Assembly: GCA_030549495.1 (NCBI GenBank)
Contig: JAUIRK010000917.1
Location: forward strand, 124,001 to 188,000
Source of the DNA: Nectonema munidae
Lineage: Eukaryota; Nematomorpha; Nectonematoida; Nectonematidae
Reading direction: 5' to 3'
Length of the DNA stretch: 64,000 nucleotides
The notes under the pieces are model-generated. The model was not told where the DNA came from, did not search any database, and was given only the letters and a program-made list of their open reading frames with translations. Positions 20,529 through 32,176 of the stretch are shown piece after piece. How positions within the stretch are numbered: the first letter of the stretch is position 1; the number at the start of each line of letters is the position of its first letter. Made by a program: the position numbers and the translations under genes.

Positions 20529-23500
20529 CTAAAAAGAAAGAGATTGTGCTAGTATTGAAGATGCGAAAGTTTTATTTAAAAAAATAAATATGTGCCATTA
20601 AACCTGCATGAAAACGTCAAGTATTTTTCAGTAATACATTGTAAGCCAAGAACACAAGGGTTTGACGTATAAACGAATTTTCTGTTGCAAAAATTATATA
20701 TAACTAGTTTGAGCTTCTTTCATAAAAAACAAAATTATAATAAAATAAACTTTCTATTTTTTTTACAAATCTTATTATTCTATAAATACTTAAAATTATC
20801 CATAAAACTAAATTATGTTATTTTTCAATATACAAAATAATAAAATAATTTTTTTACTTATAAATCTTTAGATTTACTCTATTGGATCATGAAAAATGTT
20901 ACAAAAAAGCACATCTAATATTCATATTTATAAAATTTCTATAAAATTGTAATGTTTTATAGTAAATATACAAAAGTTTATATAAATATATATTTTTTCC
21001 CAATTGATCATTTGAATTTTATCATTCGTCAGTATTTTATGTTTTAGATGGCGTTAAAATTTTCTAAATATATTTTCTTACATGCAACTTTATGCGATTG
21101 TAAAAAATTTTGATATTTTTTTTCTTTTTCTTAGCTTTATTCAGGAAATAATATTTTGAGTTAATTTTATTGTAAGAAAAACCAAATGCTGTAGATTTCA
21201 TTCTAGAAACAAAGCCTTTAACTTATCCAGCCATGGCTTCAACACCATCTGATGCAATATTGATCAAATTAGTTAATAGAACATTTTCATTAAAATACAG
21301 CATTACCTCATTGATTGATTTCAGGTAAAATTTTAATGAATAAGATTATTTTCCTTATATCATTTTCATTAGCTTTGTTATGAATTGTGCTATCATTAAC
21401 CTGGATGGAAAACTTTGATTTTTGCAGAATTTCAACCAACTTCTCTCAAATAAAATTAGACATTTCATTCTCTCTTGTAATAGCGTCATTTGAAATTGGA
21501 ATTGTACTCGGAAGATGCAGCATCTTTTCCTAGGATTTCATTTTCACACTTCTCACCATAAACCTAAGATGCTCCAATCGTGGCAAAACTTTTAGAAGTT
21601 TAGTTTAAATGTATTTGCTTTTGCAGTATTCAGATAATTTGACTGGCTGTCATTCCTTTTTATTCATAAAATATTCTATATCTTAACCAAGAGGTGAAAA
21701 AAATCTTTCTTTCGTATTTCTTAGGAAAAAATTCCCTAGGTTAAGTAACGCCAAGATAAAGGCATGAATTTTTGATGGTCCAGGGATAAGAGAACTTATG
21801 AAAGATAAAAGATTTGAAATGTGTATGAATGTCAAAGAAAAAAAAGCATGGAATTCATTCAAATCCCTTACCGAAAATTTCCTTGGTAACAATCGTAGCG
21901 TATCACAGACTACAAAAATATTGTTGCAGAACTACTTCAAAATTATTAGTCACTTGGAGTCAGAATGTCACTCAAAATTCATTTTTTGGACTCTCACCTT
22001 CATTTCTTTCCTCAATGTGACGATCATATGAATGCCTCTATGCGACGATTATATGAATTAACACAACTCGAACTTGTGCTATCAACATACAGGTAATTTC
22101 ATCTCACTTTAAATTTTTATTGCAACATTAAGAATAAGTTAAATAAAAGATTTAACTCCAAGTACATCCTCGGCCCTTCTAGTTTGATTACCCAACTACA
22201 AATGTCCAAATCTGCATAGACTCGATCTAAATAAGGTACCTAATTACTAGTGGTGGCATAGATCACCCAGAGATTGCTCAAGGTCATGTACCGAATAGCT
22301 ACAGGTAATCATGTTTGTTTTTATATTTAGTAATTTTTAAATTTTTTTTTTCGCTAAAAGCAAAATGGCGTTAGCTATTTAAAGTTATTTTATTCTGCTT
22401 TTTTGAAATATATTGTCATAAGTTTTTTACTGAACTGTTTCATTGAATATTTTATAACAATTTGTCTAAGTTTCATCAGAATATGTTTTTTTTTAATATT
22501 TTTAATTTTGTCTTGTTTAAATAAATGAACAATTTAGAATCTTATAACTGTTCACAATTACAAACAATGTCTTCATCGTCTTGTCAACTTAAATATTTTA
22601 AAATTTATATCACCAAAAAATATTCTTTTAAAAATGTTAACTTCTTGTGATAGGTTTATTTCTTTACTAATTCTTTTGTTTTGTTACTTTTTTAGATCTT
22701 CCTTTTTCTAAATACAAAAGTTAAATAAAGAGGCACTACAAGGAATGGAATCATATGAACAACTCTTGTCATGGCTGAAAAATTATAGGGAGGAAGGCTT
22801 TAATGGTGTTTTAGTAAGTGCAAATTAATTAGCTGAAGTTGTTGAGTTGCCATTTGAGTTTAGAAAATTTCAAGAAAAAGAATTACGAAGAAGGAAAAGA
22901 ATGTTTTTATATAAAGCAGAAGATCAAGCTATAGACGATCCAAGAGAAGCATACCGAATTCAGTGCTTCACCTTAGTGCTAGATCAAGCTATTCAGTCAT
23001 TGGAAAGCAGATTTCAACAACTCAAAAATCACGTCAAGTTATTTGGATTTGTAAATAACTTTCAAAATATACAGAAGTCGGAAATGAGAAAGCATGCATT
23101 AAACCTTGAAGCAGCTTTAACACTCACCAAAATGAAACAGGACGCTGATGGAAAAGTTGTTACTGAAAAAAGTAAAGACATTGATGGGTATTTGTTGGCT
23201 GAAGAACTTGAAGCTCTGAAAACTTTCCTTCCCTCTACAATTAAGCCTTATGCGTTGTTTGAACACCTGATAGAAAATAATAGATTTACAGCATTTCCTA
23301 ATGTTTTCATTGTGTTAAGGATTTATTTAACAATGCCAATATCAGTCGCCTCAGGGGAAAGAGGTTTTTCAAAGCTGAAGCTAATTAAAACATACTTGAG
23401 GTCTACGATCTCACATGAAAGACTTAACAATTTGGCAATGCTCTCTATAGAACATGAGATTGCTAAAGCATTAGACTTTGAAAATATTTTAAAAGATTTT

Positions 23501-26500
23501 GCAAATAGAAAAGCTCGAAAAGTATTATTCTAAAAGAGTATATTGTCTTTCTTTTTATCAAAAGTAAAACAATAAATCTATTCATTTTGCTTTTAAAATT
23601 TTATTACACCATTCATTTAATGGTTATCTATTTATCTTTTGTAGGATTATATGTATGTATGATGTTGTATATATATATATATATATATAATATATATGCG
23701 TTATAAAATTTGCTATATAGAGGAGGGGGCCCCACCATCAAGTTTCTAATCGGGCCCCGCAACACTTGGCACCGACCCTGCTTGCAGACTACTGTTGGTG
23801 TCTGAAGATTAACATAATATTTTGACAATATTGGGCATATACATAAAAGAAAATCTATCAAAAGATCTTTTTTTAAATAAATTTTTTCTTTTTTGTATTT
23901 AATAATGATATGTATTCATTTTTTATATCTTATTATATTAGACTATCAACATAAAAAATGAGGCTAAAACAAAAAATCAAAAAAAAATTCTCAAAAATCA
24001 AGAGCTAATCAGATTAAATAAGCTTAATTTTTGAATTCAGCATATAAAAAATATCCAAAATTTGTTCGAATATTTCAGACAACATAAAAAAATTGTTTAA
24101 TGTAGGGCTGTGTAATCTACAAAATACATAAAATAAAAGCACAAGCAAAAATAGGGAAAAGTACTTTTAAATTTTGCTTCTTCGAGACTTTTATTAAAGT
24201 TGAGTGCCACGAAGCAGGATTCTTCTTTCACTTTGTTAACGATGTAGGTTTCTTCCATTACATTTAGTTGACGATAAGAAATCAACTCTTTCAAATGATT
24301 AGTTAGAAGTTTGCCACCTACGTCAATTCTACGCCCCATCTTCTTTATGCAGTCGTCTTGATCAAAGAGTTGTACGTGAGAGAAGGAATAACCAGAATCC
24401 ACAACAGCACACGCAAGGACTTTTTCTGCTGTATAAATGAAAGTGAAACAGCATTAGTTAAACATCTCGATATATCAATTTCAGTGCATAAAATACAAAT
24501 AGAATGCGTGTCTTTAGTTTTTCTTAACATTATACCATCGATAAGTCGGCGACTAACGAATAGCCAATAAGCTATTTCAAAGGAGTCTAAGAAATAGACA
24601 AACCTCTATAAGGAGCTGTAAAATAGTCGCCTTGCATAATTAAGACGCGGTCAGTCAGATACTGTCATAAAGAAAGGAACATTTGATGTAAAGGATTTGA
24701 AATGTTTCGCTAAAAATGAACAAATAAATTAGGTATCAGCTTTTTGCGAAAAACAGACATTAATTTTTATTCAAATAAACACAAAGTCAAAAAAAAAATA
24801 TATACCGATAAATTTACCAATAAAAAAAACTATCTTATAAATATTGTCAGTCTTTTGATAAATATGATGAATTTAACCAATATTAAATCTAAAACAAAAT
24901 TTAAACATCACAAGCGCCTCAATTTCAATTCATTTTATTTTATTATCCTATTTCTTGTGTTAATATTTTCGTGTAAATTTAGCTTTCAATTCTCCGCAAT
25001 CCCTTCTATTCCGTTTCGATTTTTTAAACTGAATTATGTTGTACATATTTTTCGCATGTTACTTTCTTTCCCCATTGTTAGGTTTTTAACCTCTTTCTAT
25101 ATAAAGTTGAAATTTATATATTTTGATTTTAAATGTATATTCTAAACAAAAAGTAAAATATTAAAGGGATTGCAATATAATGCCAAAAGATATCATCAAA
25201 ATTTATTGGGGTTTTTCTTGGAAAAATTATGTGACAAACGAAGATCAGTATGACTATGGAAAGAGCTTTTAAACTTTATTTTGACTGATAGCTTATAAAG
25301 AATTAGGCGCCAACAACTACTACGAAAGATCATAAAAAATTGCGTTTTTACGGTAAATTGAGAGATTTTAAAAGATAAAAAACGAAAAACAAAACAGCTA
25401 GACATATATTCACAATCGTAAAAAACATGTACACTGAAAAATGCCTTTTACATGTATTTGATCTTGAATCCGTAACACTGATTAGCGTGGGCGAAGAAAA
25501 GTCAATAAAGTAAACGATTTTCTGGAAACACAAAAAGACACTAATTAGGAAATATATGAAACGATGCTTTACGCAAATTAGCCAAGAAATCCCATCGTAG
25601 GAAAGTTATTCGATTGTTTCGTTAAGGTCAGAACATGAAGACACGGCATGAGATTCTAAAGCCTCCAACTGAATATCCAAGTCCTCCTTTGGTTTGTGGA
25701 TGTCTTGAGAGAGCGACTCGAAGGCAGCCTTTTCTATTTCGTAGTGAGCGATGAATTTTTTGTTGGTCACGAGGAGACTCAATTTTCAAAACAACAGAAT
25801 CTGGTCATTGAATCCAGATGAAAAGCTTCATTGTGAATTGATCAAATGTTCTCAATGTCTTTTTGTTCTCTTCACTAGACTGCGGATGATGTGGTTGATA
25901 AAGCCTCAAGGACAAATTTTGAATGGGCATTATTTTCTGGAGAAGATCTTGACTGAGCACGTCCTTCCTTTTCTTCAAGACCTTGAAAATGTTCTCGGCG
26001 TCACTCAGGTCACCGTTTTGCGTGACAAAGCATCGTGCATAAACTGCTTCGAACACAGAATCTTCTGAAGGAGACAACACCGATTTCTTCGATAATGAAG
26101 AGCGATCAGTAATTCTCGCTATCTGGGTGCCTGGGAACCATCTTAAAGAATAAGGCTGAATAAGGATGGGGTCTAAACCTCTAGAAGCTCGATTAAGTTT
26201 TACCAAGGTCGAGGAGCATATCGATGCTGTCTTTCGAGAAATTGAATCCAGCACGAAGCTTTTTGAGTCACTTGCTTTCCTATACTGCTCGTCTTCAAGC
26301 TGCTAGTGTTGCCAATGGAGATAACACTCAATATTAACCCACAATAAATTGTATTGCCTATTGGTTCTTTCATTTTTGACCTACCACACTTAGTTTACTC
26401 TGAGAGGGGCTTATCATTTTTTAGCACCCAGTAGATATTTAATTTTGTGTAAACAATTGAAATACCATTATTTTTGTTTTTGACGAATTATAGTATTTTA

Positions 26501-27484
26501 ATGAAATTCGTGTACTCAACACGGCAGTCTTTCTTTGGCCTAAAAATCTTATTTATTTGCCTTTATAATCAAAAATTTAGACTTGTTGGAATTTTTTTTG
26601 ACTTAATGGAAAAAATTCTTAATTGTACAAAAAAATCCTTTCTATGATTATTATATAACAATTTTTTTAGTTTTAAAAAGAAAAAGAAACTATTGAAATA
26701 TATACTAATTTAAAATTATAAATAATATAGGTAATATAAAAGGGAATAAGTGAGGAGATGGCGTGTGAAAAAAGTGGATCATCATCCAAAAGAGAATATT
26801 GATGCTTTACAATTTTACATTGAGGGAACAACCGAATGTGTTTTATTTTACCTTTTAACCCTTTTAATCCCGCCGCATTCTTTAGAGGTAAAAGAGGATC
26901 GCTTGATTTTATGGCAGTTTATCTTAAATTATTTGTTGTGCTTTCTCTGGGATCGAATTGCTTAAGAGAAATCGCATTTGCCAAAATCTTTTCTAAGACT
27001 GAACAAAAAGTGAAGCTGAAATAAATAAATTACGTTGAATTTTTTGATAATGAAATTTAGCTAGGTAAGCTGGAGTAGTGCAAAAGAGAGAAGCAAATCC
27101 AAACTCTTCAAATATGACTTCATTGCAAACGTGCTGAAGATAGGAGAAGTTATAGTAGGGCTGCGTCAATAGAAGATCGGTGCTAGCGAAGTCAACATCA
27201 AGCAAAGATGAAGAAAATATATGGCTCCAAACTTTGAATTGAATATCCCAATTAATTATGTAGCCTTTGTTCGTTGGAAGTTCATAAAAGAGAGAAGAAC
27301 AATCAACTATTTCGTCGATTTCATTTCCTATAAACGACTTTTGTCTTTCACTTTTTGTCTTTACAATTTGATTGGGTATCTTCAAAACGTCATTCGAGGC
27401 AACATTTTTGGTATCTTGGTCGTGTGCGAATTTAAAAGCCTTTATTGTTGAGCCGCCGTTATCCAGAACTAAGCTCGAAGACAT
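20029..27484 (-). CDS. Arp6: Actin-related protein 6 (three exons, complete)
   Basis: Exons 27484-27034, 24428-24165 and 20528-20029 (minus strand) join in phase to 405 codons including the stop (404 residues; the human protein is 396). The start MSSSLVLDNGGSTIK is the actin-fold phosphate-binding loop. Exon 1 also has NEIDEI, LPTNKGYIINWDIQ and LLTQPYYNFS. Exon 2 has VVDSGYSFSHV, RRIDVGGKLLTNHLKELISY and VKEESCFVA. Exon 3 has YVLPDY, ERFTLPEILFHPSDI, FYKNILLLGGSTLFPNF and VTRSEYLEHG. These match Arp6, a nuclear subunit of the SWR1/SRCAP complex that places H2A.Z. Introns are GT-AG, 2605 and 3636 bp, and filled with element relics. No stops or frameshifts are present. Ancestry and function are well supported; expression is not shown. 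Confidence 0.93.
21170..21650 (-). pseudogene. hAT-like transposase fragment
   Basis: The minus strand reads EILQKSKFSIQVNDSTIHNK (compare the hAT block LK.S.FSLQ.DESTD), then IRKIILFIKILPEIN, then NIASDGVEAMAG followed by a stop and VKGFVSRMKSTAF (compare TDGAPAM-G--GF--R-K). This fits the FAM200/GTF2IRD2-like hAT lineage. Several frame changes are present. It lies inside Arp6 intron 2 on the same strand as the gene. Confidence 0.5.
21780..22085 (+). pseudogene. Fragment of a repeated arthropod-type element ORF
   Basis: The frame reads IRELMKDKRFEMCMNVKEKK-AWNSFKSLTENFLGN. After a frame change it reads HFFPQCDDHMNASMRR-like residues. From memory this matches a multi-copy ORF of arthropod genomes with an AWxSFKxVxxxFLGN block and a later HSHLDFFP block. 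I cannot name its superfamily. It lies in Arp6 intron 2, antisense to the gene. Confidence 0.4.
22745..23533 (+). pseudogene. hAT transposase C-terminal half, one stop, in Arp6 intron 2
   Basis: An ATG at 22745 starts MESYEQLLSWLKNYREEGFN. A TAA at 22826-22828 interrupts it. The same frame then stays open through LAEVVELPFEFRKFQEKELRR to a stop at 23533. The C terminus reads NVFIVLRIYLTMPISVASGE then RGFSKLKLIKTYLRSTI, the hAT dimerisation block with the SVASGERGFSKLK variant of ZMYM/TTF-type hATs. This is more than 230 codons with one stop and no frameshift, so the insertion is fairly recent. The N-terminal half, with the BED finger and DDE start, is absent. Confidence 0.75.
23668..23690. 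repeat. (AT)n microsatellite
   Basis: About eleven AT units within Arp6 intron 2. Confidence 0.85.
23715..23790. repeat. GC-rich element end shared with 54.4 kb
   Basis: GGGGCCCCACC...CGGGCCCCGCAACACTTGGCACCGACCC. A reverse-oriented relative near 54430-54490 carries GTCCAAGTGTTCGCGGGG and GCGCGGGGCCCAGTG. This is probably the terminus of a dispersed non-autonomous element. Confidence 0.4.
24165..24428 (-). CDS. Arp6: Arp6 exon 2
   Basis: The acceptor ...TTTATACAG precedes CAGAAAAAGTCC at 24428. A second AG three bases on would drop one codon. The exon ends ...EEAKFK plus one base at 24165, before the donor GTACTT. It holds VVDSGYSFSH and VGGKLLTNHLKELIS, the second nucleotide-binding region of the actin fold. 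Confidence 0.9.
24429..27033 (-). other. Arp6 intron 1
   Basis: A 2605-bp GT-AG intron. It contains an unidentified coding relic at 25606-26290. The rest is AT-rich, with no supported element at 24430-25590 or 26300-27030. Confidence 0.7.
25606..26290 (-). pseudogene. Unidentified coding relic nested in Arp6 intron 1
   Basis: The region is clearly richer in GC than the intron around it and has open reading on both strands. The minus strand has SDSKSFVLDSISRKTAS and GDLSDAENIFKVLKKRKDVL (to 25805). After frame changes it reads KKFIAHYEIEKAAFESLSQD and DLDIQLEALESHAVSSCSDL, ending at a TAA at 25606. The plus strand also offers GSKPLEARLSFTKVEEHIDA then VFREIESS. The sequences look like charged helical protein, but I cannot identify a family or be sure of the strand. 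It could be a processed pseudogene, a nested gene fragment, or part of an element. Confidence 0.4.
27034..27484 (-). CDS. Arp6: Arp6 exon 1
   Basis: ATG at 27484. The coding part ends ...FHYQKIQ plus one base at 27034, followed by the donor GTAATT (phase 1). The reading frame runs on into the intron to 26993 before a stop. The donor was chosen because joining to exon 2 restores the family's spacing before VVDSGYSF. Confidence 0.9.
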
Positions 27485-28320
27485 AAAAACGAGTGGGCTA
27501 AATACTTAAAAGAATAAAATACATTTAAAATAAATTCCTTTAACCCACTTAGAAGAAATAAGGAAAATTAAATTCACTTTTCGATGCTAACCTATATAAA
27601 TAAAAGAGGACTAAATAATACAAGCATGCTTCATTAAAGACAAATCGCTTTCTATCCTACTACAAATACAAGATAATATTGGAAATAATTTCAACAATAA
27701 ACCTTAGCTTTACAGACTCTTATCTCATAACGTAGTTACAGACTCTATACATTTTTACATCATATAATTTGATTTTTTTCGGAATTTTTCATTTTAAATT
27801 TGTTAATTCTAAAGCTAATCTCTACCAAAGCATCAAAAGAAAAGCTGAGGTCGTTGCTGGTTTGCAAAATAACATACTGCTTAGATTTACCTTTCGCTAA
27901 TATTCATTCCAACATCAAGGTTTGAAAACTCGCAATAGGGACAATATATCCAAGCTATGTCAAAACATCAATAAAAATTGCCCAAACCTGTCAAAAAGTG
28001 GTCTATTTTGATAATATACAGGTCTGAATTTAATAAATTATATCCAAACTGCTAAAATTGTGTGTTGAAATATTTCGCTATGTCTTTCTGATAAAGGAAT
28101 AAATCTTAGGAGATTCTAATAGATACTTACATCACATACAAATACACACACACACGCAATCAAAGAAATAGAAAGTTTATTTCCACTATAAAGAAGTTCT
28201 AGAAAATATTCATAAGAAAGGTGAAACTAAATAATGCACAACAAGACAGATTTATTTTGCTTAGTAGTCACATAACGTTTATCCATTATATCATATCTTA
28301 TCCCTTTACATAATTCTCTA
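27485..28320. other. Upstream region of Arp6
   Basis: AT-rich, no ORF of note. It presumably holds the Arp6 promoter, but no core element can be singled out. A short CA microsatellite lies at 28142-28157. Confidence 0.4.
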
Positions 28321-28323
28321 TAT

Positions 28324-28400
28324 CAGGGGTGAGGAACAATTTTGAGCTACGGGTCGCATTGAAGTCTACTAAGGGTTAAGCAAGCCCCAATAAAAATCTT
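28324..28400. repeat. hAT-type terminus (CAGGGGT...)
   Basis: CAGGGGTGAGGAACAATTTT followed by GAGCTACGGGTCGCAT closely resembles the CAGGGGTGG-CAACCTTTTTG...GGGCCGCA ends of hAT elements. No matching opposite end was found within 600 bp. Confidence 0.5.
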
Positions 28401-29575
28401 TCTATGAATAAGGATATTATTGAAAATACCTATTTCTCGTTTAATATTTTCAGGCATTATCCGCGATTTTTTTTCATTATTTTAAACACTCTTTTCAATA
28501 ATTTTGAATAAAAGGATTTGCGGTTGTTTTAAAACATGACAAAATGCTGATGTCTTTGAGCTGATATGAACTCCGCGTATTCAAAAATAGTTTTTTAGAT
28601 GTCTTTTAGATCATAAATTGTTAAAATCTAATTATCCTTAAACACACATATGTTATCGAATTAAATAAAGTAACATAAATTAAAGTATTTACTTACCAAG
28701 TTTGGGGAAAAGAAGTAAACAGTTTATATTTAGAATGTGATCGAGAAAAATTAGAATTGAGCTGTTTGCTTCACATTTTGTTCAACTTTAATCTAAAGCA
28801 AATAGAAAACTAAATAAAATGTCTTTATATCATAAATATTTTCGAAAATAAATAATAAATAGTCCATGTAGCACATATATATTTCTTTGGTAAAATAGGA
28901 AAACCAATAGTAAAAAATAAACCTAAATATAAAAACTTGAAACAGGAACGAGAGGAATTCGAACGAGGCACAAAAAATTTTAGGAAAAGGAGGGGGTGCA
29001 TATAATTTACCCAAATTGAGCAGATAACAATATAAACAATAAATTTTCTCATAAGGAGAATGGCCGGAATTGTACTAAAGGGGGTTTTTTCGCTTCTAAA
29101 GGGACAATTGAATTAAACATTTTTAAGTCAACATAGAGACTTTTTCAGTCGAAGATACTTTTACTTGTTTCTTCAACATTATTTCATTTAAGACTAATGT
29201 GGCGTTAAAAGTTATCTTAAAAATAGATTCAAATAAAATGAAATCAATAAAATCATGAATATGGAAAACTCTCAAATCTCTCGCAGTACTTATCCCAAAT
29301 TACAAAATTGTCATGTTTTAACTTTAGAAGTAGAAGGATCTTTTTCTAAACTGAAAAAACTGCTAGAAAATGATCGAATTTTAAATCAGAAAATGTCATT
29401 AATTATATGTTGTTGTATTACAAAGTCATGGATTCTTTGAAATAATTTTCAATACTTTCTCTAAAGTGTTAATAGTTGTCCAACTCAATAAAAACTTTAA
29501 AAAGTCAATAAAGTCAATTTTTTCTCTGAGTAAAAGTCTTTTTTTTCCATTTTTGTGGGTCAATTTTTCCTCGCC
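28401..29575. other. AT-rich non-coding stretch
   Basis: No supported gene. Open frames at 28793-29052 (-) are AT-biased and overlap one another in two frames, as expected by chance. Confidence 0.5.
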
Positions 29576-29577
29576 CT

Positions 29578-29818
29578 AGTTATAAGGTTAAGTACAGATA
29601 ATGTCAAAATTTTGCTGAAAAATTTTAATTTTTGATTTTGATTGACAGTTTTGGAAATGAAAGGGTCATTCAATTACCATGAAAATGCTTTCAAAAGATG
29701 CAGCTAGCGATTTTAGGAAAAGTCACAAAATTTGAAGGGATATGATTCAGCCAATTTTCTACAATTAATTTTTTTGTGAAAGCCCCCCCCCCCCCCCCAG
29801 CACTAATAGGGTTGAGGA
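29578..29818 (+). repeat. Dispersed repeat family, copy 1
   Basis: Contains AAGATGCAGCTAGCGATTTTAGGAAAAGTCACAAA (positions about 29695-29730) and ends ...CACTAATAGGGTTGAGG after a C16-17 tract. Copies of the same block lie at 35926-36086 and 45326-45534, and a partial reversed copy at 42325-42405. The non-coding, GGGTTAA-like right end suggests a non-autonomous DNA element. Confidence 0.7.
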
Positions 29819-29829
29819 TGTATTTTGAA

Positions 29830-31990
29830 CAGATTTTACCCGCTCTCAAAGCATTCTGCATAAAGAACCTTCTTATTGACCTTAGGCTTTTTTTTATCAA
29901 TATCTTGTATTTTATTATCAGATGATATCAACAGATAGTCAGCCTGAATATTTGTCAACCAATCCCAGTTCAAAAGTTTTTTTTGATAAAATCATTCTTA
30001 TTACAAAAAGTTCTCCACCTTCTTCATCTAAAACACTCTCTTTCATGCAAAAGGAAAAAGATGGTCAAATGCAATATAAATTTAGTTAACAGGAGAACTA
30101 TTGAAATATTTAATTAAAATTTCAAACATTAAAAAAATATTTCATAATAATTAAGGATATTGGATAAGTGATTAGAATTACATGCAGATTATTATCAGAT
30201 TCAAGAAAACAGAAGATTCGGTAAAATTCATGAGAAATAAAAATATTTTTACTTGAGATTCTAAAAATTCAATTTTTTTCTCCAGGCTAGTAAGGCTCGC
30301 TTCTAATTTAGATAACTTAATTCGACACGAGATTTCTAAAAAAAAAAAGGAAAATATTAATATATTAAATATTTAAACCACGAATAATACCAAAATTATT
30401 TAGGAAATTAACAATCTTGTGAAGGTTGATCTTGATTATTTCTATATATTCACGATTATTCCAATCTTTTTGAATAATATTTAAATTATTATTATTCGAT
30501 GCCATAAATTATTTTAGGTAAAATTAGACTAAAATTCAAATAATTTTCAACCAAACTACAATTTAAAATATATACCTTCTAGATTGAGTAAATTTAAGAT
30601 GATAAGAAATTGTTTAATTAACTCAAAAGTTGATATTTCATTCTCATTAAATTTAGGTTGTTGAATTTATTTTTGTTCCTTATTCATTTAAACCTTTCAC
30701 TTTTATAAATTTTATAATGTAGTTTGTAATCATAATTAAATAATAGATACACATTATATTTTCTACATTTGAAATACAAGATTCCAAATAATTGTAGGTA
30801 ATCAGAGGGTATAATCTGATATGGATGAAAGTTAATATGAAGATAGTTGCAAGCATTCTTCTCATGTGGTTAAATTTGATTCATGTTCTAAGTGGATATG
30901 GTATGATCAAAAGTTTGCCATCTCCTCGTTTAAAGACAAATAAAACAAAAAAAGACTGGAATGGGACTACTGCTGCTTTTGCCATACCAATAATGATAAG
31001 AATGAATTTAAAGATAAATCCTCTTGTACAGATTTTAAATGTTGTAAATAGTAGGAAAAAGCAAATAAACAAATAATATAAGGTTATCATTTAATTGAAA
31101 TACAACTTTGAATATCAGGTAATGAAAGTTTCAAATTCATCAACTTTTAACCCTTCTTCTCCTTAAGTAGTGAAATGCCTACATTAAAAACCTTATATAT
31201 AATGTTAGATACGCTAAATATTGAAAAAATGGCTAGCAGTTCTGGATATGATTAAAGTTGTATCCAATAAACACAAAAAAGTTTGTAGACTTTGTTTTCC
31301 TTACATATATAGAACCGAGTAGCAATTTAGGAAGATAGTGCTAGCAATGATTTTACTATTCAAATTTTCTTTGTTATTTCAAAAGATATTCCTAATAACT
31401 TAATTTCTAACTTGATATAAAATAAGAACGAAAAAATATTATAATTCTTAAAATTCATTTTTCATTTTCTTCATGATGCAAATAAATGTAGATCCTTCTT
31501 TTCCTAGATGCAATGTAGGAGTTGTACTTCTAAATGCAAAAAAAAACGGTATGTCATGGTTCATCCAAATACCAAGGGTTCCTTTGTGAAAAATTGAAAA
31601 GAATCGCTAAATTACACAGCATTCATATAAAACTGATCAATTTAAGGATTTTTGTTATAATTCTATTTTTTTATACTAATTGTTATAATTTAAAGATTTT
31701 TCAAAATTTTTAGTTAGACTCCAAAATTAGGCAGATCTATAATATAAATATTTTAAGTTCAAATACATATTCTTTACGTAGCCGGATTATGTAGCAAATT
31801 TTTGAGTATGAAATTTTCATCCAAAGAATACCTAATAGTAATTGCATGTAAACCTATATCACGCGTTTACATACAAGAAACATATTAATTAGATAAGGCT
31901 GTGAATTTTTCAATTTATCTTATTTTACCACTCCATATTAGTGCTGCAGAAAACTCAGGAACTCTTTCTCTTGTTTTCTATTTTAGCATT
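29830..31990. other. AT-rich intergenic stretch
   Basis: About 2.1 kb with no recognisable gene, RNA or repeat. Short open frames at 30680-31090 overlap on both strands and carry no motif. Confidence 0.5.
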
Positions 31991-31994
31991 TAAT

Positions 31995-32176
31995 GGTTGG
32001 TTGGTTGGAGATATCAAAGCACTTTCAGCCGTAAGGCTATATGCTCGCATTATGCTTAAGATGGTTAATCACAGTTTTTGTGAATTTGTTTTTAGAGTTG
32101 GGAGCTTTGGGGATCGAACCCCTGACCTTCAACTGTTAAGCTGATAGGTCCACCCTAACAACCATTGAGGCTCGGA
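31995..32176 (-). mobile_element. tRNA-derived SINE with LINE-like 3' tail
   Basis: On the minus strand a tRNA-like head (32176 to about 32100) has an A-box-like TGGTTGTTAGGG and a perfect B box GGTTCGATCC with flanking T-stem pairs. A short body is followed by about 50 bp containing GCGAGCATAT and AAAGTGCTTTGATATCT and a GGTT-type (CCAA on the minus strand) repeat tail. The latter segment matches the 3' ends of the three R1/I-like LINEs here. This is the classic design of a SINE mobilised by a partner LINE. Confidence 0.8.

Larger units (their letters stand above)
20529..24164 (-). other. Arp6 intron 2 with element relics
   Basis: A 3636-bp GT-AG intron. It contains an antisense-to-sense mix: a hAT-like fragment (-) at 21170-21650, a repeated-family ORF fragment (+) at 21780-22085, a hAT transposase fragment (+) at 22745-23533, an AT microsatellite at 23668-23690 and a GC-rich element end at 23720-23785. 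The remainder (20540-21160, 22100-22740, 23850-24160) is AT-rich with nothing recognised. Confidence 0.7.

Noticed and set aside
24744-25145. 133-codon open frame in Arp6 intron 1
   Set aside because: Phe/Lys/Ile/Asn-rich, mirrors the AT composition, no motif, opposite strand to the gene.
26750-27024. Two overlapping plus-strand open frames across the Arp6 exon 1/intron 1 border
   Set aside because: Different frames over the same DNA, antisense to a well-supported exon end, no motif.
29783-29799. Poly(C) tract as regulatory element
   Set aside because: Homopolymer inside a dispersed repeat copy; similar runs at 3870 and 46610 show no common context.
32100-32176. tRNA-like sequence
   Set aside because: Has A/B-box-like motifs but no convincing cloverleaf or anticodon arm; it is the SINE head, not a tRNA gene.
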